6,230 bases of DNA from assembly GCA_002395135.1 (NCBI GenBank), contig DGWC01000008.1, positions 15,852 to 22,081 of the forward strand. Reading direction: 5' to 3'. The notes beneath the pieces are model-generated. The model did not search any database, was not told where the DNA came from, and worked only from the letters and a program-made list of their open reading frames with translations. Position 1 is the stretch's first letter. Each line of letters starts with the position of its first letter. Shown here piece by piece: positions 1 to 5,474 of the stretch. The translations under genes were made by a program, and so were the position numbers. The DNA comes from Prevotella sp. UBA4268 (lineage in GTDB: Bacteria > Bacteroidota > Bacteroidia > Bacteroidales > Bacteroidaceae).

Positions 1-377
1 TGGATGCAGAGCATGGTCAGGTTCTTGCTGCCTGTGTTCTTCAGCGCGCGCTTCCCGTCGGGAGCCACGCGGATGATGGTTCCTTCGCTGACGGGGAAAA
101 TATCGCCATCCACCTGATATTCGCCCTCTCCTTTCAGAATGATGTACAGTTCCTCGTGAGTCTTATGTGTGTGCAGGAAACCGCTGTCCTGACCTGGCAC
201 CAGCGTCTGGAAACTCAGTTCGCTGCCCGTGGCACCTACTGCCTGTCCTGCAAACACCTTGCCCAGAATTGTTATGCCAGGTCCCATCGGAAGTTCATGC
301 TCGATGATTTCGTCCATCTTACCAACACTCACTGCGGTGAAATTCTTGCCGCTCTTAATAGTCTCAATCTGTTTCAT
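1..377 (-). CDS. Cupin-domain protein (C-terminal end outside window)
   Basis: Reading from the ATG at 377-375, 125 codons stay open to the window edge, so the C-terminus is missing. The translation is a small single-domain cupin: a beta-rich start around residues 13-60, then the metal-site motif G66-F-L-H69-T-H71-K-T-H-E75-E76, followed by K-G83-E-G and the turn Q-V-D-G-D (88-92). This fits cupin motif 1 (G-X5-H-X-H-X3-4-E-X6-G), with H69, H71 and E75 or E76 as likely metal ligands. Members bind a divalent metal and act as dioxygenases, isomerases or small-molecule sensors; substrate cannot be told from sequence. It is transcribed divergently from an HxlR regulator, a common pairing of regulator and target, and has a good Bacteroidetes promoter about 65-95 bases upstream of its start. 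No signal peptide is seen, so it is probably cytoplasmic. The family call is secure; the role is unknown. Confidence 0.9.
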   Translation of the reverse strand, partial: MKQIETIKSGKNFTAVSVGKMDEIIEHELPMGPGITILGKVFAGQAVGATGSELSFQTLVPGQDSGFLHTHKTHEELYIILKGEGEYQVDGDIFPVSEGTIIRVAPDGKRALKNTGSKNLTMLCI

Positions 378-441
378 TGTTCTTTATTCTTTTAATTGAT
401 TAATAATCCTTGCTTACGAGTGTGATTTCGTAATTACGATG

Positions 442-473
442 CAAAGGTAAGGCGCAAAAACGACTTGTGCAAG
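442..473 (-). promoter_or_regulatory. Bacteroidetes-type promoter for the cupin gene
   Basis: On the minus strand, TACCTTTG (449-442) matches the -7 consensus TAnnTTTG. CTTG (473-470) lies 20 bases upstream, where a -33 TTTG is expected. Transcription would begin near 435-438, leaving a leader of about 60 nt before the ATG at 377. An inverted repeat begins six bases upstream of the -33 element. Confidence 0.65.
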
Positions 474-546
474 AAGGCACTTTTTGGTGGGATAGTTACC
501 AAAAAGTAGGAATTGAGTGGATATCGGAGATGCGCAAAAACGACTT
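452..546. repeat. 15-bp direct repeat GCGCAAAAACGACTT, two copies
   Basis: GCGCAAAAACGACTT occurs exactly at 452-466 and again at 532-546, 80 bp apart, flanking the inverted repeat at 479-507. The second copy continues as TTAACGCAGATTAAC. A related 14-mer, AAAACGACTTTAAC, is found at 537-550 and also 5.4 kb away at 5921-5934. The first copy lies in the spacer of the cupin promoter. This may be a dispersed intergenic repeat or a regulator site; the sequence does not decide between them. Confidence 0.6.
479..507. promoter_or_regulatory. Inverted repeat, candidate HxlR operator (cupin side)
   Basis: Arms ACTTTTTGGT (479-488) and ACCAAAAAGT (498-507) are perfect 10-bp complements around a 9-bp spacer. 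The site is centred near -57 relative to the predicted cupin start, just upstream of its -33 element, a position that suits an activator. The right half contains ATAGTTACCAA (492-502), found in inverted orientation at the hxlR promoter (579-589). Binding by the adjacent HxlR protein is inferred. Confidence 0.55.
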
Positions 547-580
547 TAACGCAGATTAACATAGTGTAATATCTATACTT

Positions 581-597
581 GGTAACTATTTGTTACC
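581..597. promoter_or_regulatory. Palindrome GGTAAC-N5-GTTACC, candidate HxlR autoregulatory operator
   Basis: GGTAAC (581-586) and GTTACC (592-597) form a perfect 6-bp inverted repeat with a 5-bp spacer. The right arm overlaps the -7 box of the hxlR promoter (594-601), so occupancy would block RNA polymerase. Dyad operators overlapping their own promoter are usual for winged-helix HxlR dimers. Binding is inferred. Confidence 0.6.
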
Positions 598-601
598 TTT
601 G
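594..601 (+). promoter_or_regulatory. -7 box of hxlR-type gene promoter
   Basis: TACCTTTG matches TAnnTTTG exactly. No TTTG-like -33 element is seen at 19-21 bases upstream, as in promoters that depend on or are blocked by a regulator. Transcription would begin around 605-608, only 12-24 nt before the candidate start codons at 620 and 629, so the leader is very short. Confidence 0.6.
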
Positions 602-619
602 CGGCATGAACCCTAAAAA

Positions 620-988
620 ATGATTGATATGACAGACTGCATGACAGAACGAATGCGCAGTGAGTATTTTGCCTGTCCCATCAGACAGGTGGTTAGCCGC
701 TTTGGCGACAAATGGTCGTTGCTTGTGCTCTTCCTGCTGAACAGGAGCGAGACGGGCGTGTTGCGGTTCAACGAGATTCGCCGGTTCATGACCGACTGTT
801 CGCAGAAGATGCTGTCGCAAACCTTGAAGAGTCTGGAGCAGAGCCATCTGGTGCATCGAGAGGTTTTCCCGGAAGTGCCGCCTCGTGTGGAGTATTCGCT
901 GACGGACACGGGTCGGTCGCTGATGCCTGCTCTCACAGCCCTTATTGACTGGGGCAAGGAGCATTTCAATGAGGTGGTGACGGATTAG
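620..988 (+). CDS. HxlR-family winged-helix transcriptional regulator
   Basis: A 122-aa protein of typical HxlR length. It begins with a short helix carrying the family cysteine, A-C19-P-I-R, followed by F-G-D-K-W (28-32), which corresponds to the G-x-K-W signature. The helix-turn-helix spans about residues 48-75 (R-F-N-E-I-R ... S-Q-K-M-L-S-Q-T-L-K-S-L-E), and the wing R-V-E-Y-S-L-T-D-T-G follows at 88-97. Members are dimeric DNA-binding proteins, several of which (YodB, HypR, QorR) sense electrophiles or oxidants through a cysteine at the C19 position; C7 and C60 are additional here. Redox sensing is an inference. The gene is divergent from a cupin gene, with two related inverted repeats between them. 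The start could be ATG 620 or ATG 629 (M4); both precede the conserved domain. A five-codon frame starting at ATG 606 ends in a TGA that overlaps ATG 620. Confidence 0.93.
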   Translation: MIDMTDCMTERMRSEYFACPIRQVVSRFGDKWSLLVLFLLNRSETGVLRFNEIRRFMTDCSQKMLSQTLKSLEQSHLVHREVFPEVPPRVEYSLTDTGRSLMPALTALIDWGKEHFNEVVTD

Positions 989-1026
989 GACGGCAAAGTA
1001 GGCGAGGGAGAATGCCTGTACGTGGC

Positions 1027-1311
1027 TCACTGACGGTAGAGAAGATAGCCGATGAGCATCATTTGCGCGATGATAATGGCAGGTATGCCATAGCGGAACT
1101 TCTTGTGCAGGGTTTTGTGATGCCATGCTTTCATACCTGCCCAGGCTCCAATGCTGCCGCCGATGACGGCCATTCCCAACAGCGTGGCCTCAGCGATGCG
1201 CCATTTGTTTCGCCGGGCTTTCCATTTGTCGATGCCGTATGTGAAGAATGTCACCACGTTGATGGTGGCGAGGTAGATCAATGCGATGTGCAAGATGCTC
1301 GGTTCTTTCAT
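1027..1311 (-). CDS. DUF1294 small integral membrane protein
   Basis: A 94-aa protein with three hydrophobic segments at about residues 7-28, 42-60 and 74-92. Between the first two lies the family signature Y-G-I-D-K-W-K-A-R-R-N-K-W-R-I, followed by G-G-S-I-G-A-W-A-G-M and H-K-T-L-H-K-K-F. This is characteristic of DUF1294 (the YsdA-type family), which are inner-membrane proteins of unknown function, sometimes fused to cold-shock domains; no fusion is present here. The length is normal and the protein looks intact. It converges with the HxlR gene (38 bp between stop codons, no clear terminator hairpin) and diverges from the flavin reductase operon. A possible -7 box lies at 1388-1381. The family assignment is firm; the function is unknown. 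Confidence 0.88.
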   Translation of the reverse strand: MKEPSILHIALIYLATINVVTFFTYGIDKWKARRNKWRIAEATLLGMAVIGGSIGAWAGMKAWHHKTLHKKFRYGIPAIIIAQMMLIGYLLYRQ

Positions 1312-1368
1312 GCGTTCAAATGATGTTGTTATTGTCGGTAAACGAGTCGGTCATATCAAAAAATCTCT

Positions 1369-1396
1369 TAAATGATTTGCCAAAATTAATCATTTA
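1369..1396. promoter_or_regulatory. 9-bp inverted repeat between divergent genes, candidate operator
   Basis: TAAATGATT (1369-1377) and AATCATTTA (1388-1396) are perfect complements separated by 10 bp. The repeat sits 14 bp upstream of the flavin reductase -7 box and overlaps the possible -7 box of the DUF1294 gene, so one bound dimer could affect both. The arms are AT-rich, which lowers the weight of the match. The cognate regulator is unknown. Confidence 0.4.
1381..1388 (-). promoter_or_regulatory. Possible -7 box for DUF1294 gene
   Basis: Read on the minus strand, 1388-1381 is TAATTTTG, an exact TAnnTTTG match, about 70 bases upstream of the DUF1294 start. No -33 TTTG is seen at the right distance, and the region is AT-rich, so chance occurrence is possible. 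Confidence 0.35.
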
Positions 1397-1410
1397 TCCC
1401 CGATTATCGT

Positions 1411-1418
1411 TATCTTTG
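1411..1418 (+). promoter_or_regulatory. -7 box for the flavin reductase / isomerase-like operon
   Basis: TATCTTTG matches TAnnTTTG. A start of transcription near 1422-1425 leaves a leader of about 16 nt before ATG 1440. This supports ATG 1440 over any in-frame start further upstream, because the upstream frame would run through the promoter. The -33 region is weak. Confidence 0.55.
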
Positions 1419-1439
1419 AGCACAGTATTAGAAAAGTTT

Positions 1440-2036
1440 ATGAAAAAAAACAGTTTTGTGAGTATGGTTGCTGCCATGTTTTTGCTCACGGCGGCAGTGC
1501 CTGCATGGGGGCAGGATGAGAACGGATTCAAGAAATTCAACGTGAGGGAAGACTTTACGGAGAATGGTTTCCAGTGGTTTCATGATGCTGAACTCCTTGC
1601 CGCTGGCAACAAGGAGAAAAGCAATGCTATGACGATAGGGTGGGGCGGCATCGGCACCTTGTGGGGACGCACGGCACTGACTGTGTATGTGGCCGAGAAA
1701 CGATACACCAAGGAGTTTATGGACAAGGAGGCGTATTTCACCGTGATGGCCTTCGACGTGGAACAGAGCAAGGTGCTCAGATATATGGGAACGAAGAGCG
1801 GCAGGGACGGTGACAAGGCCGCTGCCCTCGGTCTTCATACTGCCTATACAGCGAACGGAACGCCATACTACACAGAGGCCTCGATGGTGATAGAATGCCG
1901 CATCATGTATGCTGCACCCTTTGATCCACAGTATTTCAAGAGCGATGTGCCCAAAAGGATGTATGCCAACTTCCCTGCCGGCATACACTCGATGTATATC
2001 GGTGAGGTGATTAACGCCTGGAAGAAGAACGACTAA
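1440..2036 (+). CDS. Exported flavin reductase-like protein (FMN-binding split barrel)
   Basis: A 198-aa protein. From ATG 1440 it begins with a classical Sec signal peptide: M-K-K, a hydrophobic core at about 6-20, and a likely signal peptidase I site A22-W-G24|Q25. There is no lipobox cysteine. The mature part matches the flavin reductase-like split-barrel family: S61-N-A-M-T-I-G-W-G-G-I-G (FMN-contacting region), T-V-Y-V-A-E-K-R-Y-T-K-E-F, Y-F-T-V-M-A-F and G-T-K-S-G-R-D-G-D-K. Family members bind FMN and pass electrons from NAD(P)H or another donor; most are cytoplasmic, so a periplasmic location is unusual. The frame is open upstream of 1440, but that stretch includes the promoter box. 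The stop overlaps the start of the next gene (TAATG), indicating co-expression with the isomerase-like protein. Export and fold are well supported; electron donor and substrate are unknown. Confidence 0.85.
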   Translation: MKKNSFVSMVAAMFLLTAAVPAWGQDENGFKKFNVREDFTENGFQWFHDAELLAAGNKEKSNAMTIGWGGIGTLWGRTALTVYVAEKRYTKEFMDKEAYFTVMAFDVEQSKVLRYMGTKSGRDGDKAAALGLHTAYTANGTPYYTEASMVIECRIMYAAPFDPQYFKSDVPKRMYANFPAGIHSMYIGEVINAWKKND

Positions 2037-3244
2037 TGCCCATACGAATGAAAACGGCAATATATACGCTTACGTCAGAACTGCACGATGAGAAAGCCGT
2101 GCAAGCCGTAACAGAAGAGTTTCTGAGCGGTTTGCATGTGGAATACGACTTCAGAGGAAACGATTATGCCGACTACGGCTCTCATCCGCTGGATTTGATT
2201 TACGTGCGGACGGGTGGTACGGAAGGCATCTTCAAGCGCCTGCTCCCAGAACTGTCGGCAAAGTCGGCAAGCCCCTTTTATCTGCTCACTTCTGGTAAAA
2301 GCAACTCACTGGCGGCTTCCATGGAGATTCTTTCTTTTCTCAGACAGCAAGGACGCAAGGGCGAGATTATACACGGCAATGCCGAATATATATCCAGAAG
2401 AATCTGTTTGCTGGAGAAAGCGGGAGAAGTGCGGCGACAGTTGCTCGGCTGCCGACTGGGTGTTATCGGGCAACCCTCTGACTGGCTGATATCAAGCCAT
2501 GCCGACAAGGAAAAGGTGAAGGCGCGACTTGGCATAGAACTGACAGACATTCCCATGCAGGCGCTGCTGGACGAAATCAAGAAAACACCCGCAGAAGAGG
2601 TGGATGATGTGGCGCATTCGGCGGTTGTCGAACAGGCACTGCCGGGAGCCCTTCAGATTTATCATGCCCTCAAGAAGATGGTGGAGCGCTATAGTTTGCA
2701 AGGTCTTACCATCCGCTGCTTCGATCTGCTGACATCTGTCAGGAATACGGGCTGCCTGGCGTTGGCAAAACTTAATTCAGAAGGTATTGTTGCTGGTTGC
2801 GAGGGCGATGTGCCTGCCATGCTTTCCATGAGAATTGCACAGGCGGCCATCGGCGTAAGCGGTTTCCAGGCCAATCCGGCCAGCATCAATCCAGAGACGG
2901 GAGAAATGCTGTTTGCCCATTGCACCATTCCTTTTAACATGGTGGAGCGCTATGAGTTTGACACCCACTTTGAATCCGGCATCGGCGTGGGCATCAGAGG
3001 GTATATGAAAGAGGGACCTGTGACGCTCTTCAAAGTGTCGGGTGACCTCTCTCGTTGTTTCATCGAAGAGGGTGAACTGGTGAGAAACCAGGCAAAACCA
3101 GACCTCTGCCGGACACAGCAGATTATCCGACTGTCAGATTGCAGCAAGACCTCATACTTCTTGACAGAACCTATTGGCAACCACCATGTGATTCTGCCGG
3201 GACACCATAAGGAATTGCTGGAGCAGTTGATGAAAACGCTTTAA
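2036..3244 (+). CDS. L-fucose/L-arabinose isomerase-related protein
   Basis: A 402-aa protein resembling COG2407-type proteins of the L-fucose isomerase superfamily. The N-terminal part looks like a Rossmann-type sugar-binding region, with R58-T-G-G-T-E-G (58-64), T-S-G-K-S-N-S (85-91) and I-G-Q-P-S-D-W (144-150). The C-terminal part has the family block I-R-C-F-D (226-230), G-C-L-A-L-A-K-L-N (239-247), A-G-C255-E256-G-D258 and A-H295-C296-T-I-P-F. The acidic residues at 230, 256 and 258 and H295 are candidate metal or catalytic residues, by analogy only. It lacks a signal peptide. The start is ATG 2036, sharing its A with the TAA of the flavin reductase gene, or ATG 2048 (M5) 12 bases later; either gives tight coupling. 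True sugar isomerase activity is not certain, since many COG2407 members are uncharacterised and no sugar transporter or kinase lies nearby. Confidence 0.78.
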   Translation: MPIRMKTAIYTLTSELHDEKAVQAVTEEFLSGLHVEYDFRGNDYADYGSHPLDLIYVRTGGTEGIFKRLLPELSAKSASPFYLLTSGKSNSLAASMEILSFLRQQGRKGEIIHGNAEYISRRICLLEKAGEVRRQLLGCRLGVIGQPSDWLISSHADKEKVKARLGIELTDIPMQALLDEIKKTPAEEVDDVAHSAVVEQALPGALQIYHALKKMVERYSLQGLTIRCFDLLTSVRNTGCLALAKLNSEGIVAGCEGDVPAMLSMRIAQAAIGVSGFQANPASINPETGEMLFAHCTIPFNMVERYEFDTHFESGIGVGIRGYMKEGPVTLFKVSGDLSRCFIEEGELVRNQAKPDLCRTQQIIRLSDCSKTSYFLTEPIGNHHVILPGHHKELLEQLMKTL

Positions 3245-3247
3245 TGA

Positions 3248-3282
3248 GATTTGCCGGTCGTCAAGTTGGTGACCGGCAAATC
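3248..3282. terminator. Hairpin between convergent genes, probable bidirectional terminator
   Basis: GATTTGCCGGTC (3248-3259) and GACCGGCAAATC (3271-3282) pair perfectly over 12 bp around an 11-nt loop. The stem begins 4 bases after the isomerase-like stop and ends 14 bases before the YbjQ stop on the other strand. Neither side has a strong U-tract, so termination is inferred from stem strength and placement. Confidence 0.7.
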
Positions 3283-3296
3283 GTATATGCACATTG

Positions 3297-3614
3297 TCAG
3301 ATGACCACGGCGGTGCCGCTGGTGGCAACCATGAGCATCGAACTGTTTGCACCAATGGTCTCATAGTCAATGTCGATGCCGACAACGGCATTGGCTCCCA
3401 ATTCCTGTGCGCGTTCCATCATTTCCTGCAGCGAGGTGTCTTTTGCCTCGCGCAGCACTTTCTCGTAACTGCCAGAGCGGCCGCCTACGATGTCGCGGAT
3501 GCTTGCAAACATATCTTTGAACATGTTGGCACCGATAATGGTTTCGCCAGTCACCACGCCTTTATACTCGCGGATGGTGTGGCCTTCAATCTGTGGGGTT
3601 GTTGATAGTATCAT
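3297..3614 (-). CDS. YbjQ / UPF0145 family protein
   Basis: A 105-aa protein of the usual YbjQ length. It shows the family pattern throughout: T-P-Q-I-E-G near the start, Y18-K-G-V-V-T-G-E (18-25), [24 protein letters not shown] (28-51), then A-R/K-rich helix, G73[14 protein letters not shown] and G-T-A-V at the C-terminus. The family (once called DUF74) is a small soluble oligomeric protein; a heavy-metal-binding role has been proposed but is not proven. It has no signal peptide. It lies 61 bp downstream of the HAD gene on the same strand and could be read through from it or have its own weak promoter (TTTG at 3687-3684 on the minus strand, then TACATTAT about 20 bases on). The family is certain; the function is not. 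Confidence 0.92.
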   Translation of the reverse strand: MILSTTPQIEGHTIREYKGVVTGETIIGANMFKDMFASIRDIVGGRSGSYEKVLREAKDTSLQEMMERAQELGANAVVGIDIDYETIGANSSMLMVATSGTAVVI

Positions 3615-3675
3615 ATTCGTTTCTTTTGTTGAAGTGTTTATATATTAATAATGTATCACGGTCAGTGCGTTTCCT

Positions 3676-4332
3676 TCAAATGATTTGCAGGAGTTCTTGC
3701 ATGTCGCTGATGAAATAGTCCGCTTTAGCGGCTGCCAGTTGCTCTTTGGTGGCATTACCGTATGTCACGGCGCAAGTGCGCACACCGGCATGACGGCCCA
3801 TCTGAATGTCAACGGGCATGTCGCCAACCACCCATGCTTCTTCGGCGCGGCATCTCAGTGCCTTTAATGTCAGCAGCACAGGTTCTGAATCGGGTTTCGG
3901 CTTTTCCACCTCGTCGGCTCCAATAATGAAGTCGATGCTGCTGGCGATACCCAATTCCTGCACCAGTTCATGCAGGGAGACTGAGGAGCGCGACGAGGCA
4001 ATCGTGAGCATGAAACCGCGGCGTTTCAATTCTTCAAGCGTTTCGCCGACGTGGGGGAAAAGCACAGGTGGGTATAGCGGTTTGTTTTCGGCAAACAGTC
4101 GCTGGTAGGTGCTTGTGCACTCGTCGGCCTGCTCATCGGTAAGACTGGGACAAAGTGCCAGGAAGCAGTTCCTTAGTTTCAGTCCGATGGTGGCCATGCT
4201 TTCCTGCTCAGTGGGAACAGGCAGGTGGAGTTCGTGCATCGTCTGCTGCTGCGTCTTGACGATAATCTGCCTTGTGTCGGCCAGCGTCCCGTCGAAGTCG
4301 AAGATGATGATTCTGGTGTCCATGCTTATCAT
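3676..4332 (-). CDS. HAD-superfamily hydrolase, phosphoglycolate phosphatase-like
   Basis: A 218-aa protein with all four HAD motifs in order: motif I D12-F-D14-G-T-L-A-D-T (nucleophile D12, acid D14), motif II I-A-S113-S, motif III K144-P-K-P-D, and motif IV V-V-G-D171-M-P-V-D175. The cap lies between motifs I and II (about residues 20-95, helical), which places it in subfamily IA with phosphoglycolate phosphatase (Gph), PpaX and beta-phosphoglucomutase relatives. It is expected to be a Mg-dependent cytoplasmic phosphatase acting on a small phosphorylated metabolite; the substrate cannot be deduced. The ATG at 4332 directly follows the TGA of the upstream flavoprotein gene with no gap; an alternative ATG at 4323 (M4) lies closer to motif I and gives a more usual N-terminus. 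Either start implies translational coupling with the reductase. Confidence 0.92.
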   Translation of the reverse strand: MISMDTRIIIFDFDGTLADTRQIIVKTQQQTMHELHLPVPTEQESMATIGLKLRNCFLALCPSLTDEQADECTSTYQRLFAENKPLYPPVLFPHVGETLEELKRRGFMLTIASSRSSVSLHELVQELGIASSIDFIIGADEVEKPKPDSEPVLLTLKALRCRAEEAWVVGDMPVDIQMGRHAGVRTCAVTYGNATKEQLAAAKADYFISDMQELLQII

Positions 4333-4974
4333 TCAAAGAATGGCTTCTGCCATGCGCTTACCTGCTTCGTATGCCTTTTGCAGATCCTGCTCCCAATGCT
4401 CTTCACGATACTGGCGCTTGGCTTCCTCGGAAAAGCCGGCCAACTCAAAGCGGTCGTAGTTCTTCACTTGATAAGTGTTGTAAGCAATGATATGTTCTGG
4501 CTGACCGAGCGCGTTGGCGATACAATATTCCATCGAACCATATCCCTGACTGTTGTTTATCTCCGGCGTGCCGTTCATGGTCTCCATTAAAACCACAGGC
4601 ATTCTCTTGGGGGCTGTCATGCTGTAGTCATTATACGAAAGCCAGGGGAATGCCAGACGCTCCAAAAAGGTTCGCATCTGTCCTGTTACGTCACCAAAAT
4701 AAATGGGCGACCCCATGGCCAAACCGTCTGCCTGGGCAATTTCTTCTAACACCGGTGTGAGCGCATCCTTGAACTTGCATACGTTGGAAGCCTTGTCCTT
4801 GATCTTGCAGGCCATGCACGACATACATCCTTTATAGTCAAGACTATACAGGCGAATGGTCTTCACTTCAATGTTGCTGCTTACGGAACTTGCTCCTTCA
4901 GCGAATTTCTGCAGCATCGAGGCCGTATTGAAATTCTTTCTGGGGCCTCCGTCGATTATTATTATCTTCTTCAT
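4333..4974 (-). CDS. Flavodoxin-fold NAD(P)H-dependent FMN reductase / iron-sulfur flavoprotein-like
   Basis: A 213-aa protein with a flavodoxin-like fold. It starts K-K-I-I-I-I-D-G-G-P-R-K-N-F-N-T (2-17), the flavin-phosphate loop. A cysteine cluster G49-C50-M-S-C53-M-A-C56 with C66 ten residues later follows, then the second flavin loop G88-S-P-I-Y-F-G-D-V-T-G-Q-M (88-100). The arrangement is that of the NADPH-dependent FMN reductase / iron-sulfur flavoprotein group. In true ISFs the compact CX2CX2CX4-7C motif holds a 4Fe-4S cluster; here the last gap is nine residues, so a cluster is possible but not assured. The protein is probably a cytoplasmic electron-transfer or quinone/aromatic reductase. 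It is the first gene of a unit with the HAD phosphatase. A -7 box lies at 5034-5027 on the minus strand, interlocked with the promoter of the divergent hotdog gene. Confidence 0.87.
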   Translation of the reverse strand: MKKIIIIDGGPRKNFNTASMLQKFAEGASSVSSNIEVKTIRLYSLDYKGCMSCMACKIKDKASNVCKFKDALTPVLEEIAQADGLAMGSPIYFGDVTGQMRTFLERLAFPWLSYNDYSMTAPKRMPVVLMETMNGTPEINNSQGYGSMEYCIANALGQPEHIIAYNTYQVKNYDRFELAGFSEEAKRQYREEHWEQDLQKAYEAGKRMAEAIL

Positions 4975-5026
4975 CTCAGTTTGGTTTTATCAGTAATGTC
5001 CGCTAAATACTATTAAATCAACGGTG

Positions 5027-5034
5027 CAAATATA
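5027..5034 (-). promoter_or_regulatory. -7 box for the flavoprotein / HAD operon
   Basis: On the minus strand 5034-5027 reads TATATTTG, an exact TAnnTTTG match. Transcription would begin about 5020-5023, giving a leader of roughly 47 nt. The position where its -33 element should lie (about 5053-5057) touches the -7 box of the divergent promoter. Confidence 0.5.
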
Positions 5035-5055
5035 CGGATTTTACCACATTTTCAT

Positions 5056-5063
5056 TAACTTTG
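5056..5063 (+). promoter_or_regulatory. -7 box for the hotdog thioesterase operon
   Basis: TAACTTTG matches TAnnTTTG. Transcription would begin about 5067-5070. This rules out the in-frame TTG at 5061, which is inside the box, disfavours ATG 5076, which would have a leader under ten bases, and favours ATG 5094 with a leader of about 25 nt. Confidence 0.6.
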
Positions 5064-5093
5064 CGCTGTATATTTATGATAGTTTATGAAGAT

Positions 5094-5465
5094 ATGATAG
5101 AAATAGGACTAAAATACACAAGCGAACTGACGGTTACAGAAGATGTCACCGCAGTGAACGTCGGTTCTGGAGACATGCCTGTTCTTGCCACGCCTGCAAT
5201 GCTGGCACTGATGGAGAATGCAGCCATGCTGGCCGTCAAAGAAGAACTGCCCGAGGGCAGCACCACGGTGGGCGGACATATTGAATCCTCTCATCTGCAA
5301 CCCTCGAAAATAGGCGAGCGAATTCTGGCCACGGCTGAGGTTACAAAGGTGAGTGGCAGGAAGATTGAGTTTAATGTGTCAGCCTTCTCGGGTAGCACCC
5401 TGTTGGGTGAAGGTACGCACCTGAGATTCATTGTAGATCGAGATAAGTTTTTGTCGAAGTTATAA
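5094..5465 (+). CDS. FlK-like hotdog-fold acyl-CoA thioesterase
   Basis: From ATG 5094 the product is 123 aa and begins I-E-I-G-L-K-Y-T, as usual in the family; in-frame starts at 5061 (TTG) and 5076 (ATG) are less likely given the promoter position. It resembles the fluoroacetyl-CoA thioesterase FlK of Streptomyces cattleya. FlK uses Thr42, Glu50 and His76; here T33, E41 and H67 keep exactly the same spacings (8 and 26) within A-T-P-A-M-L-A-L-M-E-N-A-A and S-S-H-L-Q-P. The core helix and the later strands (I-G-E-R-I-L-A-T-A-E-V, I-E-F-N-V-S-A-F) fit one hotdog domain. Most such proteins in bacteria without organofluorine chemistry are general short-chain acyl-CoA thioesterases, so fluoroacetate specificity should not be assumed. 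The next gene starts nine bases after the stop. Confidence 0.87.
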   Translation: MIEIGLKYTSELTVTEDVTAVNVGSGDMPVLATPAMLALMENAAMLAVKEELPEGSTTVGGHIESSHLQPSKIGERILATAEVTKVSGRKIEFNVSAFSGSTLLGEGTHLRFIVDRDKFLSKL

Positions 5466-5474
5466 ATAAGAGCC

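Noticed and set aside
593..1126. 177-aa minus-strand open frame over the HxlR gene
   Set aside because: Antisense shadow of a clear HxlR coding region and part of DUF1294; no domain features, low-complexity H/R-rich composition.
1281..1439. In-frame upstream extension of the flavin reductase gene
   Set aside because: It would run through the DUF1294 start, the inverted repeat and the -7 box, and would bury the signal peptide inside the protein.
1428..2060. 210-aa minus-strand open frame over the flavin reductase gene
   Set aside because: Antisense to a gene with recognised motifs; composition typical of a shadow frame and no domain recognised.
3677..3687. CAAATGATTTG palindrome at the end of the HAD gene
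   Set aside because: Only 5-bp arms, AT-rich, and overlapping the stop codon of the HAD gene; too short to call an operator.
5061..5093. TTG 5061 or ATG 5076 as start of the hotdog gene
   Set aside because: TTG 5061 is part of the TAACTTTG box and ATG 5076 would have almost no leader; the family N-terminus begins near the ATG at 5094.
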